Source: a bacterium
GTDB lineage: Bacteria > Spirochaetota > Spirochaetia > JABEVK01
Assembly (NCBI GenBank): GCA_021781625.1
Contig: JAJXWL010000073.1
Coordinates: 1 to 7,964, forward strand
DNA length: 7,964 nucleotides
Direction of reading: 5' to 3'
This document shows, in pieces, positions 1 through 7,350 of the stretch; the stretch's first letter is position 1; every line of letters begins with the position of its first letter. The notes beneath the pieces are model-generated. The model had not been told where the DNA came from. It searched no databases and worked only from the letters and a program-made list of their open reading frames with translations. A program made the position numbers and the translations under genes.

Positions 1-44
1 TCACGGATAATACCGTAACGTTCAGTTGGAATTGGAGTTATTGA
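1..44 (+). CDS. 3' end of an upstream gene, probably TamB family (C-terminal fragment)
   Basis: An open frame entering from the left edge (codons from base 3) encodes TDNTVTFSWNWSY and stops with TGA at 42-44, 15 bases before the bamA ATG. The alternating polar/aromatic pattern and the terminal tyrosine resemble a last beta-strand, as in TamB (DUF490) proteins, which span the periplasm and help move proteins or lipids to the outer membrane. TamB-like genes sit directly upstream of bamA in treponemes (established knowledge, from memory). Only 13 residues are visible, so the family call is an inference from context and strand pattern; any outer-membrane beta-barrel protein could end in the same way. 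Confidence 0.45.
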   Translation, partial: TDNTVTFSWNWSY

Positions 45-48
45 CACG

Positions 49-54
49 AAGGAG
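49..54 (+). promoter_or_regulatory. Shine-Dalgarno for bamA
   Basis: AAGGAG lies 5 bases before the ATG at 60. It supports that start over the overlapping ATG at 26, which opens a spurious frame. No promoter is visible in the 15-base gap, so bamA is probably transcribed with the upstream gene. Confidence 0.85.
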
Positions 55-59
55 AGTTC

Positions 60-2705
60 ATGACGTTTCGCAGGTTATTTGCCGTTCTGATTTTCACGGC
101 AACGGGGTTGTCAGCCTTTGCTCAAGCAGCTTCGGGTTCAGCGTCCTCAGCAAGCAGTCCCTCGGTTCCCGCAGTTCAGGATTGGTATATGAACAAGCCC
201 ATCGCCGATATACGCTTCGAGGGGCTTGTCACCATTCAGCGAAGCGAATTGGATGGCGTTGTTCGTCCCTATATAGGTAAAAAGTTTACGGATGAACTGT
301 TCCAGCAGCTACAAGGTGATCTTTACAATCTTGACTATTTTGAAGGCTTAATAGCTCCCACAGCGGTTAAGGCCGACCCACAGGGTGATCAGGTAATCTT
401 GATTTTTAAAGTCAAGGAAAAGCCTACGATTGCGGATTTTGTCTTTAATGGCAACACAAAGATTAGTTCTTCGGATCTTTCAGGGGTGCTAACATCGAAA
501 AAAGGCGACATCATCAACCAGGGAAAAATTAAAGCCGATGAGCAGGCTCTGTTAAAATATTATAATGATCATGGGTACCTCGCAGCCAGGGTAACCTCGA
601 CAACCGAGGTGAACAAAAAGCATGAGGCCACTGTTTACTTTAATATTGATGAGGGAATGCAGACTGCCGTCAAAAAAATTGAATTTCAGGGTCTTTCGTT
701 TGCAACAGCGGGAACTCTCAAAGGCTTAATGGATACCAAAGAAGTTGGCTGGTTTGATGCGGGGCTTTTTAAAGAGGCCGCCTTTGCCAAGGATTTGCGA
801 ACCATTGAACAATATTACTGGGATCGAGGATATATTGACGCAAAAATCGTCGATGTCCAAAAGAAAGTAGAATTTGATAAAACAAATGACAGAAACCTTT
901 TGGACATCATGATAACAATCCACGAAGGTAAACCGTTTGTTTTCGGAGGTTTTACCTTCCATGGAAACGAAATATTCTCGACTGCCAAACTTGAGTCTCT
1001 TGTTCGACAGCCTGTGGGAAGCGTCATCAGCAAAGAACGAGTTGATGCAGATTTTCAACGCATCTCGGATTTGTATTATGAAAATGGTTACATCTTTAAT
1101 GAAATTAAAAAGACAGAAGTTCGCACCGGAAATAAAATTTCGTATGTAATCGATATTGTTGAACGTCCTCGCGCTCACATCGAAAGCATCTTGGTTAAAG
1201 GGAATACAAAAACAAAAGCCTACGTCATCACCAGGGAAATGCCAATTCAAGTGGGCGATGTCTTCAGCAAAGCAAAAATTGTAGAAGGTATCCATAACCT
1301 CTACAACTTGCAGTACTTTAGCAGTATCGTTCCCGAAACTCCCCAGGGTTCCGCTGATGGACTCATGGATTTGGTCCTCAATGTCGAAGAAGCAAAAACC
1401 GCAGATATGTCCTTTGGTTTGTCGTTTTCGGGAGCTACGTCGTTTCCTGTGTCTGCACAGATTAAGTGGGGAGATAAAAACTTTCTCGGCGAAGGCTACA
1501 ACTTTAGTATAGCGTCGAGCCTGTCTCCGATCATTCAAAGTCTCAACGCCAGCTTTGTTGATAACTGGGCCTTTAATCAGCGCCTCACGTTAGGCTGGAA
1601 TTTGGGAATCTCCCACGCGATCAACCAAAATATCCCTCAAGATGCCAATGCCCCCCTGTCAACCGGAATTGGAACCTCAGTCCCTGACCCTTATAACCCT
1701 AACGACTATGTTTTTACGGACTCAGAAACCTACGGTGGTCACTCGTACAATGCGGGGGATCCCTTCCCTGGGGTTCCTACTTCCAATGATATTACCCAAC
1801 TCCATTTGGTAACCCGGTACCAATACGACCTTTCGAATAACCAAGCTCAGTATTCTACCATGCAGTATGAGTCCTATGATTTCTCGCTGGGAGTGAATAC
1901 GGGCTATGCCTGGTACCTACCGTGGGGACGGCTCAGCGTGGGGACTGGCGCTCAGTCTGGGTTGCAGTACGTCTCGTATGATTCCACCTTGTTCCGACCA
2001 GCAAGTTATGTGGTTCGTCAGAATAACCTCAACTGGCAGTTTAACAACCAGATTTGGGCAAAAACAGCCTGGGACACCCGAGATTTGGTCTACAACCCGA
2101 CGTCGGGATTTTTGCTGTCACAAACCATGACGTTGGATGGCGGATTCTTAGTGGGACAATCCTCCTGGAGTCGCTGGGATGGAACAGCGGACTTTTATTT
2201 GAAGCTTCTCGACTTGCCCATTACCGATAGTTACGATTTTCAATGGGTGTTCCGCGCTCATACGGGGGCAAGCTTCTTGATGCCAGGGTTGGGTGGACCG
2301 AGCTACATCGTGGCTCAGCCAACCGAACTGGTGAGTGTTGATGGCATGCTCAGTGGTCGCGGCTGGGGGTATATTATGGGACTAAATGCGGCTTGGAACA
2401 GCGGTGTCGAATTCCGTTTTCCTGTAATTCCCAGCTTCTTGTGGCTTGATACGTTTGTTGACTCGTCTTGGTTACTCTATAATGACAGTACGTACACGAG
2501 CTTGTCGCAAATTCCGTACGGGCAAAAGCACTATTCCTGGGGTTTTGGTCTACGTGTAGTAAGCCCACAGTTCCCTATTGCGGTTTATCTAGCCAAACCT
2601 TTCCTGTTGAATGACAGTAATAATGTGGTTTGGCAAAAAGGACAGGGGATTTTTGGACCCCAAGCGGATATGACACTCGTTATTGCTTTCGGCTATACCA
2701 ATTAG
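60..2705 (+). CDS. bamA: BamA, outer-membrane protein assembly factor (Omp85 family)
   Basis: This is the central subunit of the BAM complex, which folds and inserts beta-barrel proteins into the outer membrane. The 881-residue product has a signal peptide (residues 1 to about 21-23, ending AFAQA) and a Ser/Ala-rich linker to about 40. Five POTRA domains follow (roughly 42-122, 123-201, 202-293, 294-371 and 372-447), with repeating motifs such as FNGNTK, FHGNEI and VKGNTK. The rest is the barrel, including WDTRD (671-675), NPTSGF (679-684) and the loop-6 motif GRGWG with Arg767, equivalent to the VRGF signature. A Pro/Asn/Asp-rich stretch at about 521-580 is probably a large surface loop. The protein ends FGYTN, with asparagine where an aromatic residue is usual. 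Five POTRA domains plus barrel match the E. coli layout (about 810 residues). It lies between a probable tamB and skp, apparently in one operon. Confidence 0.96.
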   Translation: MTFRRLFAVLIFTATGLSAFAQAASGSASSASSPSVPAVQDWYMNKPIADIRFEGLVTIQRSELDGVVRPYIGKKFTDELFQQLQGDLYNLDYFEGLIAPTAVKADPQGDQVILIFKVKEKPTIADFVFNGNTKISSSDLSGVLTSKKGDIINQGKIKADEQALLKYYNDHGYLAARVTSTTEVNKKHEATVYFNIDEGMQTAVKKIEFQGLSFATAGTLKGLMDTKEVGWFDAGLFKEAAFAKDLRTIEQYYWDRGYIDAKIVDVQKKVEFDKTNDRNLLDIMITIHEGKPFVFGGFTFHGNEIFSTAKLESLVRQPVGSVISKERVDADFQRISDLYYENGYIFNEIKKTEVRTGNKISYVIDIVERPRAHIESILVKGNTKTKAYVITREMPIQVGDVFSKAKIVEGIHNLYNLQYFSSIVPETPQGSADGLMDLVLNVEEAKTADMSFGLSFSGATSFPVSAQIKWGDKNFLGEGYNFSIASSLSPIIQSLNASFVDNWAFNQRLTLGWNLGISHAINQNIPQDANAPLSTGIGTSVPDPYNPNDYVFTDSETYGGHSYNAGDPFPGVPTSNDITQLHLVTRYQYDLSNNQAQYSTMQYESYDFSLGVNTGYAWYLPWGRLSVGTGAQSGLQYVSYDSTLFRPASYVVRQNNLNWQFNNQIWAKTAWDTRDLVYNPTSGFLLSQTMTLDGGFLVGQSSWSRWDGTADFYLKLLDLPITDSYDFQWVFRAHTGASFLMPGLGGPSYIVAQPTELVSVDGMLSGRGWGYIMGLNAAWNSGVEFRFPVIPSFLWLDTFVDSSWLLYNDSTYTSLSQIPYGQKHYSWGFGLRVVSPQFPIAVYLAKPFLLNDSNNVVWQKGQGIFGPQADMTLVIAFGYTN

Positions 2706-2709
2706 GAGG
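2704..2709 (+). promoter_or_regulatory. Shine-Dalgarno for skp, overlapping the bamA stop codon
   Basis: AGGAGG begins within the bamA TAG stop (2703-2705) and lies 5 bases before the skp ATG at 2715. A ribosome ending bamA would therefore sit on the skp initiation site, which points to translational coupling of BamA and Skp (inference). Confidence 0.88.
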
Positions 2710-2714
2710 AAAAG

Positions 2715-3311
<597 letters not shown>

Positions 3312-3321
3312 ACTGCTTACT

Positions 3322-3372
3322 TTAAAGGGTAAAAACTCTTCCTGAAAGATCTTTTGGGAAGGGTTCCTTTAA
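3322..3372. terminator. Long hairpin between convergent skp and STAS genes, probable bidirectional terminator
   Basis: Read on the + strand, 3334-3347 pairs with 3352-3365 as a 14-bp stem with three G-T wobbles and the loop GATC. A further 7 bp (3322-3328 with 3366-3372) pair outside a one-sided 5-base bulge. No T-run follows directly on +. On the minus strand the wobbles become A-C mismatches, leaving a 5-bp GC-containing core, AAA/TTT and an AAC/GTT base, but a run of five T (complement of 3331-3335) ends the stem as in an intrinsic terminator. It lies just beyond the stop codons of both genes. Confidence 0.6.
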
Positions 3373-3376
3373 CTTC

Positions 3377-3400
3377 TAGCCACCGTTAGGGCTAATTTTT
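3377..3400 (+). terminator. Weak candidate terminator for skp
   Basis: TAGCC (3377-3381) pairs with GGCTA (3390-3394) around an 8-base loop, followed by A and five T (3396-3400). The 5-bp stem is short, so it may act only together with the larger hairpin just upstream. Confidence 0.35.
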
Positions 3401-3413
3401 CAAGGCTAATTTT
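3390..3413. repeat. Two-copy direct repeat, GGCTAATTTT, period 14
   Basis: GGCTAATTTT occurs at 3390-3399 and again at 3404-3413. The second copy contains the TAG stop codon (minus strand) of the STAS gene, so the repeat looks like a small slippage duplication of that gene's end. A second in-frame stop (TGA at 3400-3402 on the minus strand) follows the first. Confidence 0.7.
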
Positions 3414-3903
3414 CTTCTTTATGGATTTGATCTTTAAGAATTGACTCGAGTACAGAAAATTTCTTGGCATTTTCAGCAGAAATCTCGCTCAAATTTTGAT
3501 GAGCGCCCAGCAGAATCTCGGGACTAGGATCTTGTGTTTTCGTTACGAGTTTCCAGAAGTCGGGCTCACCTGTGTCAAGCCGACCTTCTACCAGTCTCAT
3601 TAACTTCCAAATTCCTAAACCTTGAAGGAGTTTCTCACATTCTCGACTTGGGTTCCAAAGCGTAAGAGACCGTCCGGTAAGAGATTTGAGCTTTTTGTGG
3701 AACCCCACTAACAAGCCCATGAAGGTAGAATCCATATAGGTGCATTCCGAGAGATCAGCAAAAAGCTCAAGGGGAACTGGAGTTTGTTCAAGTCTCTCAG
3801 TGACCAAGGCTTTCAGGTCAACAGAAAGAGCCGCCGTAATATGGCCTACGGCTTTAATGAAAATTCCTGCCGAAGTCTCTTGGAAATATAATGCTTCTGA
3901 CAC
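3406..3903 (-). CDS. STAS-domain protein, anti-sigma-factor-antagonist-like
   Basis: This 165-residue protein has an N-terminal STAS domain (about 3-105). Its centre, LFADLSECTYMDSTFMGLLV (47-66), fits the family pattern DLSxVxFxDSxGLGxLL. Ser59 in MDST is the position phosphorylated by anti-sigma kinases in SpoIIAA/RsbV-like proteins. The expected role is regulation through partner switching, in the cytoplasm; there is no transmembrane segment or signal peptide. After the domain comes a polar C-terminal extension (about 122-165) with a probable helix, LLGAHQNLSEISAENAKKFS, which I do not recognise as a named domain. No kinase, phosphatase or sigma factor lies beside it, so its partner is unknown. 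The start is GTG at 3903; no Shine-Dalgarno precedes it, and a near-consensus -10 box ends 6 bases upstream. It is opposite in direction to both neighbours and interrupts an otherwise treponeme-like skp-mutS order. Confidence 0.85.
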   Translation of the reverse strand: MSEALYFQETSAGIFIKAVGHITAALSVDLKALVTERLEQTPVPLELFADLSECTYMDSTFMGLLVGFHKKLKSLTGRSLTLWNPSRECEKLLQGLGIWKLMRLVEGRLDTGEPDFWKLVTKTQDPSPEILLGAHQNLSEISAENAKKFSVLESILKDQIHKEEN

Positions 3904-3909
3904 AACTCT

Positions 3910-3937
3910 ATTATAATCGATTTTCAGCGAATGACAA
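3910..3937 (-). promoter_or_regulatory. Sigma-70-type promoter of the STAS gene
   Basis: On the minus strand TTGTCA (3937-3932, five of six matches to TTGACA) is followed by a 16-bp spacer and a perfect TATAAT (3915-3910). The -10 box ends 6 bases before the GTG start at 3903, so transcription should begin at or within a base or two of the start codon. Confidence 0.78.
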
Positions 3938-3963
3938 CAGGAGTTCCGGACTTCGAGAACGCC

Positions 3964-3992
3964 TTGTGGGAAATTTCAACCTTCTTTAGAAT
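3964..3992 (+). promoter_or_regulatory. Candidate sigma-70-type promoter of mutS
   Basis: TTGTGG (3964-3969), a 17-bp spacer and TAGAAT (3987-3992; five of six matches to TATAAT) precede mutS. The -10 box ends 6 bases before the ATG at 3999, the same spacing as in the divergent STAS promoter. The -35 element is only half matched. Confidence 0.6.
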
Positions 3993-3998
3993 GAAAAA

Positions 3999-6590
3999 AT
4001 GATCGAACCTACCCCGATGATGCGTCAATACCTCACCTTGAAAGCCCAGCATCAAGACAAAATACTTTTTTTTAGACTTGGTGATTTCTATGAAATGTTT
4101 CTGGAGGATGCTCATGAGGCAAGTAAGCTGTTGGGGTTAACTTTGACTCAGCGTCAGGGAGTCCCCATGTGCGGTATTCCGTACCATGCGGCCTCCACTT
4201 ATATCAAAAAGCTTCTTGACCTCGGAAAGCGAATTGCCGTTTGTGAACAAAATGCCCCGCAAGGCGGCAAGGGGATGATGGGGCGTGAAGTTGTGGAGGT
4301 TTTGAGTCCTGGTGCCGTGGTAGACGACAATTTAATGAATGGTGGTGCTTCACAGTATCTCGTCGCGTTGTTTTGGCAAAACCAACATTGTGCCTTGGCA
4401 GCTTCCGACTTCTCTACCGGCGAAATTTGGACCACGGTTGTCCGTTGGGAAAAGGGTGAAGCCCTACAACGCGAGTTACTCCGCTTTCAGCCAAGAGAAA
4501 TTTTGCTAGAAGAAGGGGTGAGAGAGGCCTATCCCGAGCTTGCCTCTTGGGAAAAAAGTGAATCTTCGCCGTTGATAACAGAACTTCCCCCTTGGTATTT
4601 TGAGCTTGCCAGAACCAAAGACAGAGTATTGAGGCATTTTGAGGTCATGAGTCCTGCAGCACTCGGTTGGCAACCTCATTCGTTAGAGTTGATTCCCTTG
4701 GGAGTGCTTCTTGCGTATGCGGATAGTCGTTGGCCTGGAAAAAATCCTGAGCATTTAAAAAAACTCAAAAAATATCGACCCGAAGATTATCTCGGGATAG
4801 ATGAGGCTACGGCGAAAAGCCTGGAATTGAGTGATCGGAATCGTGGAGGGGAAGGGTTCACCCTTTGGAAGGTTCTTAACTCTACGGAAACGGCACCAGG
4901 TGCCAGGCTTTTAAAGTCGTGGATTCATTTTCCTCTCAAGAACCTTGATGAAATTTTGGCAAGACAGGCCGACGTTGCTTATTATGTGGAATCGCCTTCG
5001 CCCCATCAACAAATTCGGGATACCTTATCGGGAATGCTTGATTGGGAGCGACTGACCTCTCGTTTGGTTTTGGACAAAGCCTCACCCCGTGATTTGGGAG
5101 GACTTCTTGTCTGTCTTGAACGTACAGGGGATTTAGCAAAATTTTGGGATCAAAGACGGCTCGATAACGCTCCAATTTCGCTTTCGCAAGAGGTGCAACA
5201 GGAACTGGCAAGCGAACAAGAGTTTTTAAGGTCGGCCCTAAATAAAGAATTACCCCTAGTTTTGCAAGACGGAGGCGTCTTTGCCCCAGGTTTTAATGCC
5301 CAACTAGATCAAGATCGCTTTGCTCGCGATCACGGCGAGGAGTTAATTCAGGGATATGCAGAAAAAGAAAAGCAAAAGTCTTCTCTTAATACTCTTAGGA
5401 TCAAAAGTAACAAAATCTTAGGCTATTTTTTTGAAGTATCAAGAGTTCAAGCTCAAAATTTACCGTCGCATTTTCGTCGGAAACAAAGCCTAGTGGGTAC
5501 AGAACGCTATACAACCGATGAACTTGAAGCTCTTCAGGTGACTGTGGAAACAGCACAAGCTCGAGTTTTAGAAATCGAACGAAACCTCTATGAGGATTTG
5601 ATAAAACGCTTACGGTCCCATGTAGTCGCTTTTCAAAAAGCGGCGCAATTTTGTTCGTATGTCGATGCTGTACAAAGTTTAGCAACCGTGGCGCGGCGTT
5701 TTCATTACACACGCCCAGAGTTGCATCCCGGGTACGATTTAGAAATTCGAGCGGGTCGTCACCCCATGGTCGAGGCAGCTCTCAAGGAAACTCCTTTTGT
5801 TCCCAATTCTGTTAACTTTTCAGAAACGGACGTTCTGCATTTGTTGACTGGGCCCAATATGGCGGGTAAATCCACATTTTTGAGGCAAACCGCGTTGATC
5901 GTCCTCATGGCGCAAATGGGAGGCTATGTGCCGGCGGAGTTTGCCAGAGTCGGAATTGTTGATCAAATCTTTTGTCGAGTAGGGTCAGGAGACGATCTTT
6001 CACGCGGTGAATCAACCTTTCTGGTAGAAATGAATGAGACCTCCTACATTCTGCGGCAGGCAACCTCTGCCAGTTTAATTGTCATGGATGAAGTGGGGAG
6101 GGGGACGAGTACCAGAGACGGACTGTCGTTGGCTTGGGCGCTTTGCGAGTACTTATTAAATCGAATACGCGCTAAGACGTTATTTGCGACCCATTATCAC
6201 GAGTTGACCGCTCTTGAACACCCAGAAAAACATAACTTTTGCTTAGCTGTAGAGGAGGATGGTGCTGACGTAATTTTTCTTCGTCGTGTCATTCCTGGCG
6301 CGGCGGATCACTCCTATGGAATTTATGTCGCAAGGTTAGCAGGTTTACCTACAGAACTTTTACAGCGTGCCACGAGTATTCTTGAGGGGCTTTTGCCTGA
6401 AAATGAAGTGTCTCTAGGTGAAAAGCAAAAAAAGAAGGTCATAGAAACACCTATTGTTCAGGCAAGTCTGTTTGATGAAAACGAATTATTGCTCACTGAG
6501 ATCGCTGGGCTTGAATTAAACCGGCTGACACCTCTAGAGGCGCTTAATTGGATCGATCATTGGCAAAAATCTTTGAAAGCCAAACGATAG
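3999..6590 (+). CDS. mutS: MutS, DNA mismatch repair ATPase
   Basis: MutS recognises mispaired bases and small loops, clamps the DNA using ATP and recruits MutL. The 863-residue product has full family length. Visible in order: TPMMRQYL (5-12) and the mismatch-reading motif Phe30-Tyr31-Glu32 in domain I; connector, core and clamp regions (about 120-570); Walker A GPNMAGKS (618-625); the signature SRGESTFLVEMNE (668-680); Walker B VMDE with Asp697-Glu698; GRGTSTRDG; and FATHYHEL with His732. The C-terminal tail carries a strong sliding-clamp-binding motif QASLF (821-825) and a final helical segment PLEALNWIDHW, like the dimer/tetramer-forming end of other MutS proteins. The start ATG at 3999 fits the family N-terminus; the ATG at 3991 is followed at once by a stop. 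No Shine-Dalgarno is present and the promoter -10 box abuts the gene, so a leaderless mRNA is likely. comF follows within 20 bases. Confidence 0.98.
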   Translation: MIEPTPMMRQYLTLKAQHQDKILFFRLGDFYEMFLEDAHEASKLLGLTLTQRQGVPMCGIPYHAASTYIKKLLDLGKRIAVCEQNAPQGGKGMMGREVVEVLSPGAVVDDNLMNGGASQYLVALFWQNQHCALAASDFSTGEIWTTVVRWEKGEALQRELLRFQPREILLEEGVREAYPELASWEKSESSPLITELPPWYFELARTKDRVLRHFEVMSPAALGWQPHSLELIPLGVLLAYADSRWPGKNPEHLKKLKKYRPEDYLGIDEATAKSLELSDRNRGGEGFTLWKVLNSTETAPGARLLKSWIHFPLKNLDEILARQADVAYYVESPSPHQQIRDTLSGMLDWERLTSRLVLDKASPRDLGGLLVCLERTGDLAKFWDQRRLDNAPISLSQEVQQELASEQEFLRSALNKELPLVLQDGGVFAPGFNAQLDQDRFARDHGEELIQGYAEKEKQKSSLNTLRIKSNKILGYFFEVSRVQAQNLPSHFRRKQSLVGTERYTTDELEALQVTVETAQARVLEIERNLYEDLIKRLRSHVVAFQKAAQFCSYVDAVQSLATVARRFHYTRPELHPGYDLEIRAGRHPMVEAALKETPFVPNSVNFSETDVLHLLTGPNMAGKSTFLRQTALIVLMAQMGGYVPAEFARVGIVDQIFCRVGSGDDLSRGESTFLVEMNETSYILRQATSASLIVMDEVGRGTSTRDGLSLAWALCEYLLNRIRAKTLFATHYHELTALEHPEKHNFCLAVEEDGADVIFLRRVIPGAADHSYGIYVARLAGLPTELLQRATSILEGLLPENEVSLGEKQKKKVIETPIVQASLFDENELLLTEIAGLELNRLTPLEALNWIDHWQKSLKAKR
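6428..6434 (+). other. In-frame slippery heptamer A AAA AAG within mutS
   Basis: Codons Gln810-Lys811-Lys812 read CAA AAA AAG, which places the -1 frameshift heptamer A AAA AAG (the dnaX type) in the correct phase. A Shine-Dalgarno-like AGGTGA lies just upstream at 6416-6421. A -1 shift would end at the TGA at 6473-6475, giving a MutS of about 825 residues without the clamp-binding motif. I see no strong downstream stem, so use of this site is speculative. Confidence 0.25.
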
Positions 6591-6591
6591 C

Positions 6592-7275
6592 TTGGCTGTC
6601 TTTCTAGGTATGTGGTTACAACGGTATCGCTGTCTCATTTGCGGGGCACCTTTTGTTCCGGATCACCAACTTGAGGATGTTTGTCCGCTATGCTGGCATC
6701 AGCGGGTTCAAAAAAAAGACCCGGGACCTACTTGCGAACTTTGTCATCAACCTCTCCTTACCGAGACAAAATTTTGCATGGACTGTCAAACTCAAAGCTG
6801 GTCCTTTACGGAACTTATCGGTCTAGGCCCCTACAATTCGTGGGTTGGATTTTGGACCGCCCAATATAAAATGCGACCTATTCCTCAGCTAAATCGGGCA
6901 CTACTTTCACTTTTTGCTTGGGACGATCTGCCCCCTGGTGTCGTCGTTCCCGTTCCTTCCCATCACCGTAGAGTGTGGCAACGGGGATGGGATCCTGTTG
7001 AAGCCCTTGCTCAAGCCATCAGCAAAAGAACAAAATGGCCCTTAAGACACTTTCTACGAAGACACGCAGGAGAAAAACAAAAACTTCTCGGTCGAGGAAA
7101 GCGTTTTCAAAATGCAAAAAGCTCTTTTTTTTGGTCGGGAAGCGAGACTCAGGAGCAGCTTGTTTGGCTTGTTGACGATGTTGTGACCACAGGTGCTACT
7201 GTCGAGGCCTGCTCGGCCCTGCTCAGAAATCATGGGGCGAAAGAAGTTAAGGTTCTCTGCCTTTCTTTACATTAG
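6592..7275 (+). CDS. comF: ComF-family protein (zinc finger plus phosphoribosyltransferase domain)
   Basis: ComF/GntX proteins are linked to DNA uptake during transformation and to recombination in naturally competent bacteria; in other species the role is unclear. The N-terminus carries two CxxC-pair zinc modules: Cys14, 17, 31, 34 and Cys48, 51, 62, 65. The C-terminal half is a type I phosphoribosyltransferase fold with VVPVPSHHRRVWQRGWDPVEALA (about 117-140), the ComF equivalent of PxxxxRxxxRGFNQxxxLA. The PRPP-binding loop is VDDVVTTGAT (194-203). Length (227) is usual for the family. The start at 6592 is TTG, one base after the mutS stop; the ATG at 6610 (giving 221 residues, starting MWLQRYRC) is equally plausible. 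Neither has a clear Shine-Dalgarno, so expression may depend on coupling to mutS translation. A run of eight T (7125-7132) lies in codons for Ser-Phe-Phe just before the active-site loop. Confidence 0.92.
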   Translation: MAVFLGMWLQRYRCLICGAPFVPDHQLEDVCPLCWHQRVQKKDPGPTCELCHQPLLTETKFCMDCQTQSWSFTELIGLGPYNSWVGFWTAQYKMRPIPQLNRALLSLFAWDDLPPGVVVPVPSHHRRVWQRGWDPVEALAQAISKRTKWPLRHFLRRHAGEKQKLLGRGKRFQNAKSSFFWSGSETQEQLVWLVDDVVTTGATVEACSALLRNHGAKEVKVLCLSLH

Positions 7276-7289
7276 GCATAGCCTCTTAC

Positions 7290-7318
7290 TTGACAAAATT
7301 AAAGGTTTTTTGTAGTGT
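7290..7318 (+). promoter_or_regulatory. Candidate promoter of the rimP-nusA operon
   Basis: A perfect TTGACA (7290-7295) is followed by a 17-bp spacer and TAGTGT (7313-7318), which keeps the key T-A-T positions of a -10 box but matches only three of six. Transcription would start near 7325, giving a leader of about 60 bases that contains the intrinsic terminator at 7351-7376. Confidence 0.55.
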
Positions 7319-7350
7319 CGTTTCAAGACTAGATTAAGAGGAATGAGCTA

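Noticed and set aside
26..280. 84-codon + frame overlapping the bamA start
   Set aside because: It has no Shine-Dalgarno, overlaps the signal-peptide region of bamA and its product has no recognisable features.
726..1538. 270-codon open frame on the minus strand inside bamA
   Set aside because: It lies wholly opposite the POTRA region of a clear bamA, its translation shows no domain, and it is rich in Cys, Phe and Ile in a way typical of antisense frames.
3924..4115. 63-codon minus-strand frame across the mutS start
   Set aside because: It overlaps the mutS promoter and N-terminal codons on the opposite strand; the product is low-complexity lysine-rich and resembles nothing known.
7115..7133. 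A-rich then T8 stretch in comF as an intrinsic terminator
   Set aside because: The stem would be only A-T pairs around GCTC, inside the coding region; not stable enough.
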